Position numbers and translations under genes: made by a program. A model generated the notes under the pieces. The model was not told where the DNA came from, did no database searches, and saw only the letters and a list, made by a program, of their open reading frames with translations. A stretch of 64,000 nucleotides of DNA, taken from assembly GCA_963573315.1 (NCBI GenBank), contig OY752146.1, forward strand, positions 310,001-374,000, read 5' to 3'. Position 1 is the first letter of the stretch; every line of letters begins with the position of its first letter. The stretch comes from Entomortierella parvispora (taxonomy: Eukaryota; Mortierellomycota; Mortierellomycetes; Mortierellales; Mortierellaceae). Of the stretch, positions 53,846 to 64,000 are shown in pieces.

Positions 53846-53856
53846 TATATATAAAG
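53846..53856 (+). promoter_or_regulatory. TATA box of the 53.9-kb small secreted protein
   Basis: TATATATAAAG, 92 nt upstream of ATG 53948. Confidence 0.6.
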
Positions 53857-53947
53857 AGAAGAAGCTGATGTTGGGCACCCACTCTCACGCTTTCTCATCC
53901 ATCCTTACACAATCACCTCTCAACGTAGCCAGTTCAAGAAGAATACT

Positions 53948-54100
53948 ATGCGACTCTCCATTACCGCTCCATTAATTGCATCTATCATGCTTTTAGCGGA
54001 CTTTATCGAAGGCGCGCCTGTCTCTGATGTAGCGTCGGAGGAAAATTCCAATTCTGCGACAGTAATCAACCACAAGGTCGTAGCAGCTGGCAGTGATTAA
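53948..54100 (+). CDS. Very small secreted peptide (50 aa)
   Basis: ATG 53948 starts MRLSITAPLIASIMLLADFIEG, a signal peptide with predicted cleavage before APVSD. A 27-residue polar mature peptide (SDVASEENSNSATVINHKV) without cysteines follows, ending at TAA 54098-54100. A good TATA box stands 92 nt upstream and the 5' leader is CA-rich, like the other genes here. It may instead be the first exon of a longer protein, although the next 100 bp show no clear donor. Confidence 0.45.
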   Translation: MRLSITAPLIASIMLLADFIEGAPVSDVASEENSNSATVINHKVVAAGSD

Positions 54101-54109
54101 CCCAATTAT

Positions 54110-56150
54110 GGATACCACAACTCTCAGCAAACAACCAAGATTACTGAGCCGGCCAGCAATTATCTACATTGAATGCCTAAAGAGCTGTTTGTTGATGAGC
54201 GCGCCTCGGACGTTCTCTCTTCTCACAAAGCTGTGACCTGAGTGAGAGCTAGGATGAAAATTCCTTTTGTCCTAAATAAAGAAGCACTTCTTCGACTCGT
54301 TGACAATGAGACCGGGTGACAAGGACGCGCTCACACCATGTAATTGGGTCAATGGACGCGTCAGCACCGTTTCGTTCCTGACCGGGGAAAGAGTTGAATG
54401 TTGATCGTGGATGAGGTCCACGTTCTTTGAATGAAGTAAGCCGCTATATCGCACATCAAATGGGTGAATTTTAGGAAAACAGGGGACAGGGGCAGAGATA
54501 TAGCAATCGCTTTTGTCAACACGGGAAACGGCCATTAAAACCCCTATCCCTTACTCCGTAGCTGTACGGAGATGGGATAGAAATACTATAGCTATGGTGT
54601 CATTTTTCATAGTGGCGCAAGAGCCATGTGAACGGGAAGGTGACCTCAGGAGAAAGAAGTTGCAGGTGAATGGGGTACATCATGAGGCGTCATTCACATT
54701 TGCTAGTGCAAGCGTACTCGGCTGACTGATACTATTGTCATCGAAGGGGGAATGAAAGAACCCACTGGCGATTTATGACTGCAAATGCAAGAGGCATGGT
54801 ATTGACCAACGTGGCATCAGCAAGGGCAATAAGGAGATGAGAACAATCGCAAAGGGGGGATTGAGGGTAAAAGAAGATGGACAGGGAGTGGGCGAGATGG
54901 TGCAGTGTCGGAATCATGGCAAGTCGGGCGTGTAAGGACAGCGGCGGTGACATTAGATGGGGATGCCGCATTGTGGAAGGAAAGAAAGGGTGAAGAGGGA
55001 TGAAGAAGAAAAAAAAAAAGGGCGTGAGCGTGCAATGAGCGTGCAGTGAGTGTGCAGTGCGTGCGTGCGGTGTGTGTGCGGTGTGTGCGCTCTGTCTGCC
55101 CAGCCACCCTTTTTCTTTTTCCTGCTCCCACGCTTCCATCCATCCCTCTCTTCATCCTCGGCATCACCAGGACAGGACCCACTCACGTCCCGCCCTCTCT
55201 CCCTTGTGTTGTACGTGCAGTGACAGTACATGCACTGAATGCTCCATTCTTCTCCGTCAACATGTACGCAACGGATGGAGTCCAGTCCGTGCAATCACCA
55301 TCCGTTCTGACAAGCTCTCTGTCGAGATTGCTGTTGTAAAGTCACGAAAAGTCCAGCGGCGAGAAGGACCCTGCAAATTGTTTCACATTCCCACTTTCCC
55401 CTGTACAGCTGCTTTATTCGTGGCGCCGATTAGTGAGTGCGAGCAGTCCTTCCTTCTCTTTGTCGCTATCGAGGGATCGTAATCATACCTCGGTCTATTT
55501 CTATTCTTCAAACGCGGCTATCGGATCACCGGGTCTCGGTATTCAGTCGGATCGATGGGAAGCGTTGCTTTGGAATACACTTCCCGAGTCATCCATTTCG
55601 CTTTACTTATTGATGTTCTGATGAAGAGTATCACGGGTGATTGTTTTTTCTCGAGTCAGGTAGGCATTGCAGCATTTTTCCGCAGAAAGACGAGGGCCAG
55701 CTTTCTACTGTAACGCCCATCTTCTTGGTAACCCTTGTCGTTTATGAAGCTTTGATGGAGGCTCCTTTTGTAGTGTAACCTCCTTAATAATGTTGTACCA
55801 GTCGCAGTGTTCATCGAGATGGATGCAGGCCACCATCTTCAATGCAGAATCCTTTGAAGATCTCGAAACATTGCCTCCTCCGCGTTACATCAAAGATATT
55901 TTGACAAGTTCTTTGGCATGGAGGGATTGCAGTACTGAAGTGGACAACAGGTAAAAATGAACAGGTGGAATCTTCGCACTTGCGATCAATTTTTATTCGT
56001 GCCCTGTAAACGATGAAAACATCTACAAACAGCCAGCCATGAAGGAGGGTAAGAAGGGGGGTATTAATATGATCACAGAATAAAATATACAAAGAAGATT
56101 CGCCGTTGGAATATGAGGATCATCGACGAGTTTGTCTAGCTTTTGTTTGG
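54110..56150. other. Intergenic, no gene recognised
   Basis: Both strands between 54740 and 55340 carry long overlapping frames caused by purine/pyrimidine skew and a GTGTGTGCG-type repeat (55030-55090); none has a convincing start or domain. The 55811-56092 minus frame is also unsupported. Confidence 0.45.
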
Positions 56151-56153
56151 TGG

Positions 56154-56942
56154 CTAAACCTGTGCCTTTTCATCAGGACGATGGACCTCATCCATCTCCT
56201 CCACCTTGCTGCGCCCCAAGAAGTAAGTCTGCAAATCCACGGAAAGAATCGCCAGTGACACAAGCTCGGGGAGAGGGGCAAACACGTAGGCGGGCCAGAT
56301 AGGCACAGACGTCGAGACTTTATAGGTGATGACGACGTTGTACATGACCGCAATCGTAAACACGAGCGTGGAACTGAAAGTGATCATGAAGGCGTGCTTG
56401 TGGGCTGGGTAACGGCGGGCATGGATCGCAGAGATGTAGATAAACAACGAATTGAGGGCCAAGAGGAGCAATATGGACACCTTGCGAAGGATCACACCGT
56501 TGTGCTGTTTCTCTGGAGAGTACAAGGGGTTGGCCATGACACATCCGGCAATCAGGCACCCCGCAAATGGAAAGAACGGGAACTTGATGTAGTGGAAGGC
56601 AAGTTTCTCAAAAGTCGTCTCGACGTGGCTATATTGCTGGTAGATCTTGGGGACGATTGATTTGTAGAGTTCACCGTAGCCGATCATCATGATAACAGTT
56701 CCAATGGCATTGAAGGTGATCTTGGCGATGTAGTAGTGGATATACTTGATGCTCGGGTACTCCATGGCAGGTGAACTATAGTAGGCACCGAGAGCGTAGC
56801 ACACAATGCGCAAGGCACAGAAAAAGGCAAGGACGAGGTAGGTCGACCAACGGCTGCGGGCGTAACGGGCCATGAACCCGCAGAAGGGGAGGAAGTACGC
56901 TACAGCAGAGATAATACACAGGAGCTCTTGCGTTGCCACCAT
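56154..56942 (-). CDS. Multi-pass (about seven helices) membrane protein, 262 aa
   Basis: ATG 56942, TAG 56154-56156, no intron. Hydrophobic helices fall at about residues 3-22, 30-52, 70-95, 118-140, 152-172, 180-207 and 215-240, with a polar charged C-terminal tail (SKVEEMDEVHRPDEKAQV). Several helices contain conserved-looking polar residues (YARSRWSTYLVL, ALRIVCYALG). Size and topology fit the fungal seven-helix families (RTA1-like or similar uncharacterised 7TM proteins). RTA1-type proteins are linked to lipid and toxicant resistance, but assignment here is by topology only. A TATA box lies at 57031-57037. Confidence 0.7.
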   Translation of the reverse strand: MVATQELLCIISAVAYFLPFCGFMARYARSRWSTYLVLAFFCALRIVCYALGAYYSSPAMEYPSIKYIHYYIAKITFNAIGTVIMMIGYGELYKSIVPKIYQQYSHVETTFEKLAFHYIKFPFFPFAGCLIAGCVMANPLYSPEKQHNGVILRKVSILLLLALNSLFIYISAIHARRYPAHKHAFMITFSSTLVFTIAVMYNVVITYKVSTSVPIWPAYVFAPLPELVSLAILSVDLQTYFLGRSKVEEMDEVHRPDEKAQV

Positions 56943-57030
56943 TTCGAGGAGAGGAAGGAGAGGAGAGGGGAGAGGGAGGTTTGAGAATCGAGTCTAAGGA
57001 GAAAAGGGATTGAGGGCTGAGGATGGTCCG

Positions 57031-57037
57031 TTTTATA
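57031..57037 (-). promoter_or_regulatory. TATA box of the 7TM protein gene
   Basis: TATAAAA on the minus strand, 89 nt before ATG 56942. Confidence 0.6.
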
Positions 57038-57069
57038 GATAGAGGACTCACAAAGTTTTGGGGTGTAAA

Positions 57070-57735
57070 CGAGCTTCACCATGGCGTCGGACTCTGGTGT
57101 CGGACTGCAGCCAAGCCAAGAGAACCATCTCGGTAAAGAAGGTGCGATCACAAGGCCCATTATACTAAGAAGCGATCGGGGTTGGGGTAGAAAGGAAGGG
57201 CTATATCTCTACCGCCAATGAGCCAATGGAGTAGAACAAGTTTATCTGCGCCTTGGACCCTTCTCCACAGGTGTAAACAAGGCAAACAAGTTTAATTTTC
57301 CCCTTGGACGCCCTCTCCACAGGCAAACAAAAGAAGCTTTCTCGTAGGATTATTTCTCCACAACCGGAACCTTTTTGTACCCTCGATCAAGGTTTTCAGT
57401 GTGTCAGACAGACTTTGGCAGGGAGAGAGCATCGGAGCCGCACATCACTGGTCCACGGACAACGCACAGAGCGCTGACGCGTGATGAACAGACATCCTTT
57501 CTCAAACTATACGCAATGTCTTTTGAGGCGGATTTGGCCTGACGGCTAAGCCACCGGGCTAGAAGAGCGTGATTTGGAGGTGTCTTCTTTGATTTGTACA
57601 CCTCTCTTTCTACATCGTTCTGCTCGTCTAGATATCTCGTTCCTCCGAGAAGGCACGAGAAAAGAGAGTTTTAAGGGCGTAAAGAGATCAATTCCAACCA
57701 GTACGACTCAACTTCAACAACAGTCACCTGCATAC
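57070..57735. other. Intergenic
   Basis: No supported gene. Two similar AAGTTTAAT/CCCTTGGACGCC/CTCCACAGG stretches (57240-57330) form a short imperfect direct repeat. The 57665-57790 part is repeated at 58715-58840. Confidence 0.45.
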
Positions 57736-57739
57736 ATGG

Positions 57740-58044
57740 ATGGACGAGAAAGCACCGATTCCACCTCTCACCCCCGAGACACCTGAGGACCAGGCCCCTC
57801 CTAGACCCAACACACCACAAATGGTGCCCAGCTTTGGGGGTGGGGGGCTTATTACCCGACGGTACCAATGACCAAGCCGTTTTTCAAGGACAGGAAACAT
57901 TTGGAGGACTTTTTCGAGCCAAACGAGGCTTTCTATCACGAACAGACACGGGAGGAAAAGGTGGATACAAAGAAGGAAGTTAGGAAGAAGAAGAGTACTT
58001 TAATGTATATTGTGAGTTGCAGACTGAAGATAGAGAGGGACTGA
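57740..58044 (+). pseudogene. Small charged protein gene with a frameshift in a G tract
   Basis: ATG 57740 opens MDEKAPIPPLTPETPEDQ, a proline-rich acidic head ending in a glycine run. The continuation KPFFKDRKHLEDFFEPNEAF...EEKVDTKKEVRKKKS lies one frame away. The switch falls at the G-rich stretch TTTGGGGGTGGGGGGC (about 57834-57850). Restoring continuity would need a one-base change there, so this may be a real frameshift, a sequencing error, or programmed slippage. The total would be about 100 aa with no known domain. The start region is duplicated at 58.7-58.85 kb. Confidence 0.4.
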
Positions 58045-58604
58045 CAGGAGGATTATATAATAGGAAGCGAGCGAGAGTCCTGTAGTGGTTGCGGATACAG
58101 GTCAAGAGTCAGAGAAGAACAAGATAGAAACAGACCGAAGGAGGCTGTCGACAAGATTCATCAAAGGCGATGCGGATTATGAGTGAATGTCTGGATGGCG
58201 TCGTGATAGACCAGGGGTAGACCGATGCTAGGATGACCATAGGTACAACCTTGATCAGAGAGGAGACGGACAGGGATTGACGCGGAGAGTGACTGGTCAG
58301 AACTAGAGGCGACGACCCAATGAACAAGAGTGCGAAATCTAGGATATAGTTCAACGACGCGTACCAATCTAGTCTGGGTTCGTGAGAATTTCGCGGAGAG
58401 CAAAAGCTGGACAGAGAAAAAGAAAAGAGGTAGATAAACCTGGAAAATATGTTAACCAGGGACTGAAACGGCTAGTGAAGGATATCATCAGGACACCGAC
58501 ACCTGGAGAGACGTAGTGGAAGCGCTCTAAGAAACGTTTCCTTGTAGCCGGAGCTAGAAAACTTCGAAGGACCTGTTTGACGAAGTTTACAAATTCAAGA
58601 AAAT

Positions 58605-58682
58605 ATCGCATGAAAGGAACTGCATGAAAGGAACTGCATGAGGGGATTTGCATGAAAGGGTTTGCATGAAAGGATTTGGTGG
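58605..58682. repeat. Imperfect 14-15-bp tandem repeat (TGCATGAAAGGA...)
   Basis: TGCATGAAAGGAACTGCATG-like units repeat five to six times with variants (GGGGATT, GGGTTT, GGATTT) in the third part. Confidence 0.8.
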
Positions 58683-58714
58683 GCAAAGGAGGGCAGGGCA
58701 TTTTGTTCTGGTTC

Positions 58715-58850
58715 CTCCGAAAAGGCACGAGATAAAAGTTCTTAGGGCTCAAAGAAATCAATTCCTGCAAACATGGACGGGCGAGAAAGCACAGATTGTA
58801 GACCTCTCACCCCCGAGATACCCGAGGGCCAGGCCCACAGCCTTTTAAAT
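58715..58850 (+). repeat. Duplicated start region of the 57.7-kb gene, now in the tyrosinase promoter
   Basis: It aligns with 57630-57790: TTCCTCCGA.AAGGCACGAGA, AGAAATCAATTCC, ACATGGACGG.CGAGAAAGCAC and ACCTCTCACCCCCGAGA. It ends at a TATA-like TTTTAAAT (58843-58850), 66 nt before the tyrosinase ATG, so the duplicated DNA now forms part of that promoter. Confidence 0.7.
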
Positions 58851-58915
58851 GCCCCTGGTCCCCCTCACTACACCTTTTCCTCTCCAACCAACTCAATCTG
58901 CCATCAAGATTCATC

Positions 58916-60487
58916 ATGAGCCAAGTCGTTACCAGAAAGAACATCCGCAACCTCACGCCCGAGGAGATGGACAACCTCGTCAGGGCCTTTGTCGCCATCC
59001 AGCAGCTTCCCCCCGATGACCCCAACTCCTTCTTCGTCATCGCCGGCTACCATGGCGAGCCGTTCCGGGGAGCCGGCTACGGGAATCCCTCCTGGTGGGG
59101 AGGATACTGCAACCACGGCAACGTCCTTTTCCCAACATGGCACCGCGCCTATATCCTCAGACTCGAAAAAGCCCTCCAGAGCAAAGTGCCCGGAGTAGCC
59201 ATGCCCTACTGGGATGAGACCGAGGAGTTCAGCCTGCAGAACGGCATTCCGCCAATTTTCCTCCAGAAGAACTACACCTACTCTGACAACAAGAGCGATC
59301 CCATTGCAAACCCATTTTTCTCCTACAAGTTCCAGGCCAGGATCACTGACAGGCTCAGCCCCATCCCAGACGCCAACTACACCAAGCCTATTGGCTATGA
59401 AACGGTCCGCTACCCCTTTTCAGGCCTAGTTGGTACCCCTGCCGATGCCGAGGGTACCTTCATACACAACAAGGCACTGCGTGAAAAGGGGGAGGTTGTG
59501 ACAAACCAGATGCTGAACGACAACGTCATCACATGGCTCAACTTCTCCTCCTTCAAAAATAGCGACGGGAAACTGATTCCAGCCGGCGTCCATGACAAGT
59601 TCAAGAAATGCCTCGAGGCGCCCAACTACACCGTCTTTTCCAACACCACCTCGGCCCAGAACTGGAACGACGATCATCTCAGCGAGACTGGCTTCCAGCC
59701 CATCGTCCCTCTCGAGTCTCCGCACAACTCGATCCACCTCGCCGTCGGCGGCTTCGAAATCCCCAAGCACAACTACGACCAGGTCGCCAACGCCAACGGC
59801 GACATGGGCGAGAACGACACTGCCGCCTTTGACCCAATCTTCTTCTTTCACCACTGCTTCATCGACCTCACGTTCTGGAGATGGCAGGTCAAGCACAACC
59901 AGCGCGACTCTCTCGAGATCATCCAGGGATACCCCGGAACCAACTCTGTCGACAATCAGGGTCCCACCCCCGGGGTGGCAGGCAACACATGGCTCACCCT
60001 CGACAGCCCTCTCGACCCGTTCAAGAACCCCCATGACTCAACGAAGGCCCTCACGTCCAAGGACGTCATCAACATCGAAAACCTGGGCTACGTCTACGAG
60101 CACCATAAGCAACCAAATGCGATCCCGCCAAATATTCAGCCGTCGCCGATCCTGACTGTGAGCAACATCAATCGTGCTACACTTGGGGGCTCCTTCGTCG
60201 TCTCGGCTTGGGCCAAGCTGGAGAACGATGACAACATTTTGGTGGGCACGGAAGCTGTCCTGAGTCGCTGGCACGTGGCGGGTTGTCAGAACTGTCAGAA
60301 CCACTTGGAAGTCCGGGCACACATTCCGTTGGAGGGGTGGAGCAAGGAGGAGGCGGAGAAGATGGATTTCAAAGTTGGCCTGCATACTCGTAAGCCGAGT
60401 AAGGGCGACCGTGATGGAAGTAGTCTGCTTACTCGCCAACAAGGGACGCAGAACCCCACAATCAAGCTTGGAACTGATCACTTGTAG
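58916..60487 (+). CDS. Tyrosinase (type-3 copper monooxygenase), 523 aa
   Basis: A single-exon frame from ATG 58916. The CuA site shows H46 (GYHGEPF), H67 (YCNHGNV) and H76 (TWHRAY); the CuB site shows H270 and H274 (PHNSIHLAVGG) and H313 in DPIFFFHHCFID. PYWDE and the Asn-Pro-rich linkers are also typical. Tyrosinases hydroxylate monophenols and oxidise diphenols to quinones, the entry to melanin. A C-terminal region of about 190 aa, with GCQNC near residue 463, follows the copper domain and may shield the active site as in other fungal tyrosinases. There is no signal peptide, so it is predicted cytosolic. GC-rich codon use suggests good expression. All six copper ligands are present. Confidence 0.92.
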   Translation: MSQVVTRKNIRNLTPEEMDNLVRAFVAIQQLPPDDPNSFFVIAGYHGEPFRGAGYGNPSWWGGYCNHGNVLFPTWHRAYILRLEKALQSKVPGVAMPYWDETEEFSLQNGIPPIFLQKNYTYSDNKSDPIANPFFSYKFQARITDRLSPIPDANYTKPIGYETVRYPFSGLVGTPADAEGTFIHNKALREKGEVVTNQMLNDNVITWLNFSSFKNSDGKLIPAGVHDKFKKCLEAPNYTVFSNTTSAQNWNDDHLSETGFQPIVPLESPHNSIHLAVGGFEIPKHNYDQVANANGDMGENDTAAFDPIFFFHHCFIDLTFWRWQVKHNQRDSLEIIQGYPGTNSVDNQGPTPGVAGNTWLTLDSPLDPFKNPHDSTKALTSKDVINIENLGYVYEHHKQPNAIPPNIQPSPILTVSNINRATLGGSFVVSAWAKLENDDNILVGTEAVLSRWHVAGCQNCQNHLEVRAHIPLEGWSKEEAEKMDFKVGLHTRKPSKGDRDGSSLLTRQQGTQNPTIKLGTDHL

Positions 60488-60499
60488 TCTTCGAACACC

Positions 60500-61440
60500 A
60501 GTTTGAGCCAAGACCAACAAAAAGTGCGAGAGACAGTTTGAGGCTCGACATCATGTAAACCTGCGCGAACACCAAGATGAAGGCTGATGATATGAATACG
60601 TCGTCCCACGGACTTGTGCCGGTTTGTGTAAAAAAGGGCTTACTTTGTTTCTCTTAGTTTCGAACGATGGTCGGCAAAGGAACGAGGTCGGACGTGATGT
60701 GCTCAATTGTTCTGAAACATTGCAAGTGCGAACATTACATACGACGTTACAAGTGGTGGAAGTGTCAATTAACGGGAAAAGCAGCGTGCCTCGGAATTAA
60801 AAAAATATTGCCACTTGAAGTTGGAGTGTTTGATATTCACAATCACGTACAGGAATGGTAGTTTTGTGCACATGAGCAAGAGACAAAACAGCAAAAAACA
60901 CGCCGGGCCCATTTCTTTTAGGGAATAAAATACTTGTAACTTCGATGCGTTCAAAGCTGCGACGAAAAAACAATTGTACAAAACTCAAGGGATGGGAGAC
61001 GCGGGTCCACGGACACAATTTGGGTACCGATTCTTCTGTCTGTCTCGGATCCCGTGATCGCGCCTCTTTCTCGTCCGACGCGATTAATCGCGCACACACT
61101 GCACTCGACTTTTTTTTTTTTTTGGTGTCACCGCCCCCAACGACAGTCCTAATCAAAGTCGTTGTCTTTCCTCTGTTTTCTTCGCTCTCTCTGTTCCTTT
61201 GTTGTGAATGAGCTACATTACACTTTCTTGCAATCCTCTGCCACGACATGAGCATTTCGTGGTTCCAAAGGGATCACTCGTGGGTGCAAACACCCATTGC
61301 AGCAATCTGCTGCAGCAAGGACTGATAATTCGCTGCGCGTCTCCTAGCTGATCTTTAACAACTTTCGAACTGTTGTTTTTCAGCGTTCCCCGGCGTCACA
61401 GACCCCTTTCCCTCTGATCCTCTAAGGACCTTCTCGCATT
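60500..61440. other. Intergenic
   Basis: No supported gene; T tract near 61110-61123. Confidence 0.5.
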
Positions 61441-61779
61441 CATGTGCTTTGCGTGCTTATAATTTGTCTCCAGCGGGTCCGATTCGACCAAAGAACTTCT
61501 TACGAAACACACCGTCTCATCAGTATCACACAGCTGGAGTGCTGCTGCAAGATTGGCAACAGACATACCACCAGGAGATAGATGAGATTGGAGAGGATGA
61601 GCTCTTCATCCCGGTACATTGTTGCGAGCATTGCTGATGGACAACTTTTTGTGAAGTTCCCCGATCACCCCCTTGTTGTCCTAGCTAGCCCCTCGTAGGA
61701 AACTGGTTCTCCTCCTCAAGAGCGGCCCATGTGTAACGTTGAGCAAGTGGTCGGTTCATGCAAGCAGAGACTGAATTTT

Positions 61780-62730
61780 TAGGTCACACAAAGCCACCCG
61801 AGCGTTGAAGAGATTGCCTGCCAACAAGATGCATTTAATCCATCTCAAACGCGCCATCTGATCCGCCGCATCTTCGACCCTGACCTCATCACCATCATCG
61901 ATAGAGATGCATCCGCTTCCGCCATCGGTCTAGTGTTGCTGCAGATTGACCGACAAGGCAATGCTCATCCCATCGCTTTCCCACCCAGGAAGATAATCTG
62001 CTGAGCGGCCCACAGGCAAGTTCGACGTCAACATCAACACACCGCCCTCCATCAGTTTTCCACGCTGGCCAAGCTCACTCATTGACGGGTTCGTTTGCTG
62101 GATGCAGTTTTTGCAGGAATATTATTAATAATACGACAAAGCACAGGCGAGGAGTCGACAATGTTGTGCCCAACGCCAGGCCCTTTCCCTGCGACCGGAC
62201 TATCATGACCCCAGTAGAGTGGAGCTGCACAACCTCAGTCTCTCCCCATCCTCCTATAACAGCGACCAGCTTATTCAAGACTACAACAATGATCCTGGTC
62301 TTGGACACATCTATAACGATTGTCCGGAAGGAAAGATCGTCAATGGATACTCTTTGCAGAACAACCCCCATTTTTCCACGCGACGCGAGTCAACCAGCTC
62401 CGCAATCCCTCGGCACTCTCCCATTCGTTTCGCTATCTTGAACGACGCCCATAACTCTACTACTGCGAGACACTTGGCTTTCAAAAGACGTATGACAACC
62501 TGGGCCGATTTGTGTATTGGCCACACATCTCTAAGGGCACCCAACAGTATGTAGCGACGTGTGAGAAGTGTCAGAGGAACAAAGGCTTTCATTATCAACC
62601 CATGGGACTCTTGCAGCCTAGCCCCTCTCAACCCCGTCTCAGCACTGGAAGGTCATCACCAAGGATTTTAAATACACATGCTAGGACGACGGGTCCTTCA
62701 CAGGAAAAAGGTGCCATATGTATCTAAAGC
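61780..62730 (+). pseudogene. Ty3/Gypsy-type retrotransposon remnant (reverse transcriptase/RNase H to integrase)
   Basis: About 61900-62000 encodes DRDASASAIGLVLLQIDRQG and HPIAFPPRK, matching the start of the RNase H region of Ty3/Gypsy pol. About 62490-62640 encodes YDNLGRFVYWPHISKGTQQY and ATCEKCQRNKG, the H2C2-type integrase zinc-binding motif, followed by GLLQPSPSQP. Frameshifts separate the blocks and no LTR is found within the window, so it is a dead internal fragment. Confidence 0.75.
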
Positions 62731-62734
62731 CAGG

Positions 62735-62920
62735 TGGTACTGAATGGTAACTCAACCTCGGGTGGATCACTCTCATACACCGACTGCTGTCCTAAATACG
62801 ACAGTAACTCGCGAAGTAGCAAACGATTTGCTTTATTGCGGTGGACACTGTTGACGCACTGTTTTTAAAAGTGTAATCTACAGGAGGGACATAAACAAAG
62901 TGGCTGGTTTTCCTTCTCTC
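62735..62920. other. Intergenic
   Basis: Short gap between the retroelement remnant and the short-chain dehydrogenase; contains its 3' flank. Confidence 0.5.
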
Positions 62921-62923
62921 TTT

Positions 62924-64000
62924 TCAATTCTTAATTCCCTTCACCTTTTCTTTCATCAACTTATCTGAAACCTCCCATAGCTTCTCCTGCAGATCTTTCC
63001 TCTCTGCTAGTGGATTACACTTGGATTCGACTCCAAACGGAATAGAGAACCTCCCTCTCAGATCCCTATTCTCAATCTCGGGGCTGGTAGCACAGTATAG
63101 CTGTGTCAATGCACCCTCCTTTGGAGCCATTGCAAATTTCTCTGTTGTCCAGGCGAAAAGATTTCCGGCGAGTGAGCCTCGTCCAGTCTGAGCCATGTTG
63201 GTGCTGACGTGTCCTGGATGAAGACTGTTAACATATACACGCTCATTGGCCAGACGGCGCGCAAGCGCCTTGCTGAACAGGACGTTGGCGAGCTTGGATC
63301 GGCCGTAGTGTACGAGGGGTGGGATGGCAGAGATTTGAGAGGGATTTGAGAGAATAGTGAAATCGATCCCATCTGGGTGTTTGGTATCGTCAAGTGCCCA
63401 GGAACTAGGCAAATCCAGTAGCAAATCACGAAAGAAGTAAGATAATATGTCTCATTAAAAAAGTCAGATGCAAACCAGCCTAGTACTTACCTCACGTTGA
63501 CAATACGGGAGGGTTGAGACTCCTTAATACGACCCAAGAGGGCAAGCGTGAAGACATAGTGGCTATTAGAGATTGAAATAGAGCTGAGATTAGTAGAAAG
63601 CACCATTTCGAGTCCATTGACACCCGCAAATAGATATACATACCCTAAATGGTTGACTGCAAACATATATTCGAGGCCGTCCGCGCTCTGCTTAATTGGC
63701 GAGTATGCCACGCCTGAGTTATTGACCAAAATGTGGAGCGGTAGGCCCTCTGCGAGGAATTTCTTCGCGGACTGGTTGACCTTATTAAGATCACTGAGAT
63801 CGAGCTCCAAGAAATCCAGCTTGACTTCGCCTTGGTATCGGGGGTAGTCTCGTTTGATTTCCTGGTGGACCTTATCCATCGCCTCCTTGGCACGGGCTTC
63901 ACTTCTGCAGGCCATAAATACACGTGCGCCATGGGCTGCAAGTGCGACAGTTGTTGCGTAACCGACACCGCCGTTCGCACCAGTGACAATGGCGACCTTG
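62924..64000 (-). CDS. Short-chain dehydrogenase/reductase (runs off right edge)
   Basis: Three exons are visible. The first, from the edge to 63644, starts inside the NAD(P)-binding motif KVAIVTGANGGVG and continues to LHILVNNSGV and FAVNHLG. The second is 63562-63491 (HYVFTLALLGRIKESQPSRIVNV). The third is 63404-62924, with the catalytic YGRSK (Tyr-x-x-x-Lys) and NSLHPGHVSTNM, ending KGIKN. All junctions are GT-AG and in phase. The order of motifs fits the SDR superfamily, near retinol dehydrogenase/WW-domain oxidoreductase-like proteins. The substrate cannot be told. The N-terminus lies outside the window. Confidence 0.9.

Noticed and set aside
54738..55482. Long plus and minus frames near 55 kb
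   Set aside because: Composition reflects GTGTGCG-type and T/C-rich repeats; no domain and mutually overlapping frames.
57530..57600. tRNA-like stretch (TTTGGCCTGACGGCTAAGCC)
   Set aside because: It resembles a D-arm, but there is no T-loop (no GTTCRANNC) and no acceptor stem can be formed.
59426..60155. Long open frames antisense to and overlapping the tyrosinase gene
   Set aside because: They are shadows of a GC-rich coding sequence; their residues are repetitive (Arg/Ser/Thr or Val/Glu-rich) and the tyrosinase frame explains the region.

Overview
The window reads as nuclear DNA of an early-diverging filamentous fungus, probably Mucoromycota and most likely a Mortierella/Linnemannia relative. 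Genes carry short introns with GTAAGT-like donors and TAG/CAG acceptors. TATA boxes sit about 80-90 nt upstream of several ATGs. There are many small secreted cysteine-rich proteins, Crinkler (CRN)-type genes and broken retroelements. This placement is inference from gene content; no database was searched.

The left third (1-24 kb) is an accessory, duplication-rich region. It holds a partial transposase-like gene, scattered fragments of a CRN-type C-terminal family (1.5-2.3, 10.6-10.7, 18.4-18.8 kb, possibly 6.7 kb), and an almost full-length but decayed CRN effector gene (21.1-24.05 kb, minus) with a truncated sister copy (17.2-18.4 kb). It also holds small secreted proteins (6.98, 9.9, 12.1, 19.0 kb) and a LINE remnant (13.6-14.7 kb).

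The centrepiece is at 24.5-28.9 kb. An intact five-exon gene encodes a predicted 1356-aa protein that joins an N-terminal XPG/FEN1-type flap-nuclease domain, with all seven family acidic residues visible, to a C-terminal TnpB/Fanzor-type RuvC nuclease with its D, E, D residues and a CxxC...CxxC zinc finger. The gene lies in a roughly 4.76-kb segment bounded by the 8-bp direct repeat GATTTGAT. The flanking DNA is contiguous, without this insert, in a paralogous copy at 3.5-4.4 kb. That is what an inserted mobile element carrying a fused FEN-Fanzor protein would look like.

From 29 to 41 kb the DNA is mostly repeats: a 103-bp tandem repeat, a 1-kb inverted-repeat structure, several 200-500-bp duplications and fragments of unknown multi-exon genes. 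It also has a hydrophobic-surface-binding-protein-A (HsbA)-like gene at 37.8 kb whose expected start codon is ACG. From 40.8 to 45.2 kb lies a run of minus-strand membrane or secreted-protein genes.

The right part (46-64 kb) holds an unrecognised two-exon gene (47-48.4 kb), a broken HMG-CoA reductase copy joined to a tandem repeat (49.2-50.3 kb), a six-exon medium-chain dehydrogenase/quinone oxidoreductase (51.4-53.2 kb), a 50-aa secreted peptide, a multi-pass membrane protein (56.2-56.9 kb) and a type-3 copper tyrosinase (58.9-60.5 kb). It ends with a Ty3/Gypsy remnant (61.8-62.7 kb) and a short-chain dehydrogenase that runs off the right edge. No rRNA gene, convincing tRNA or CRISPR array was seen.
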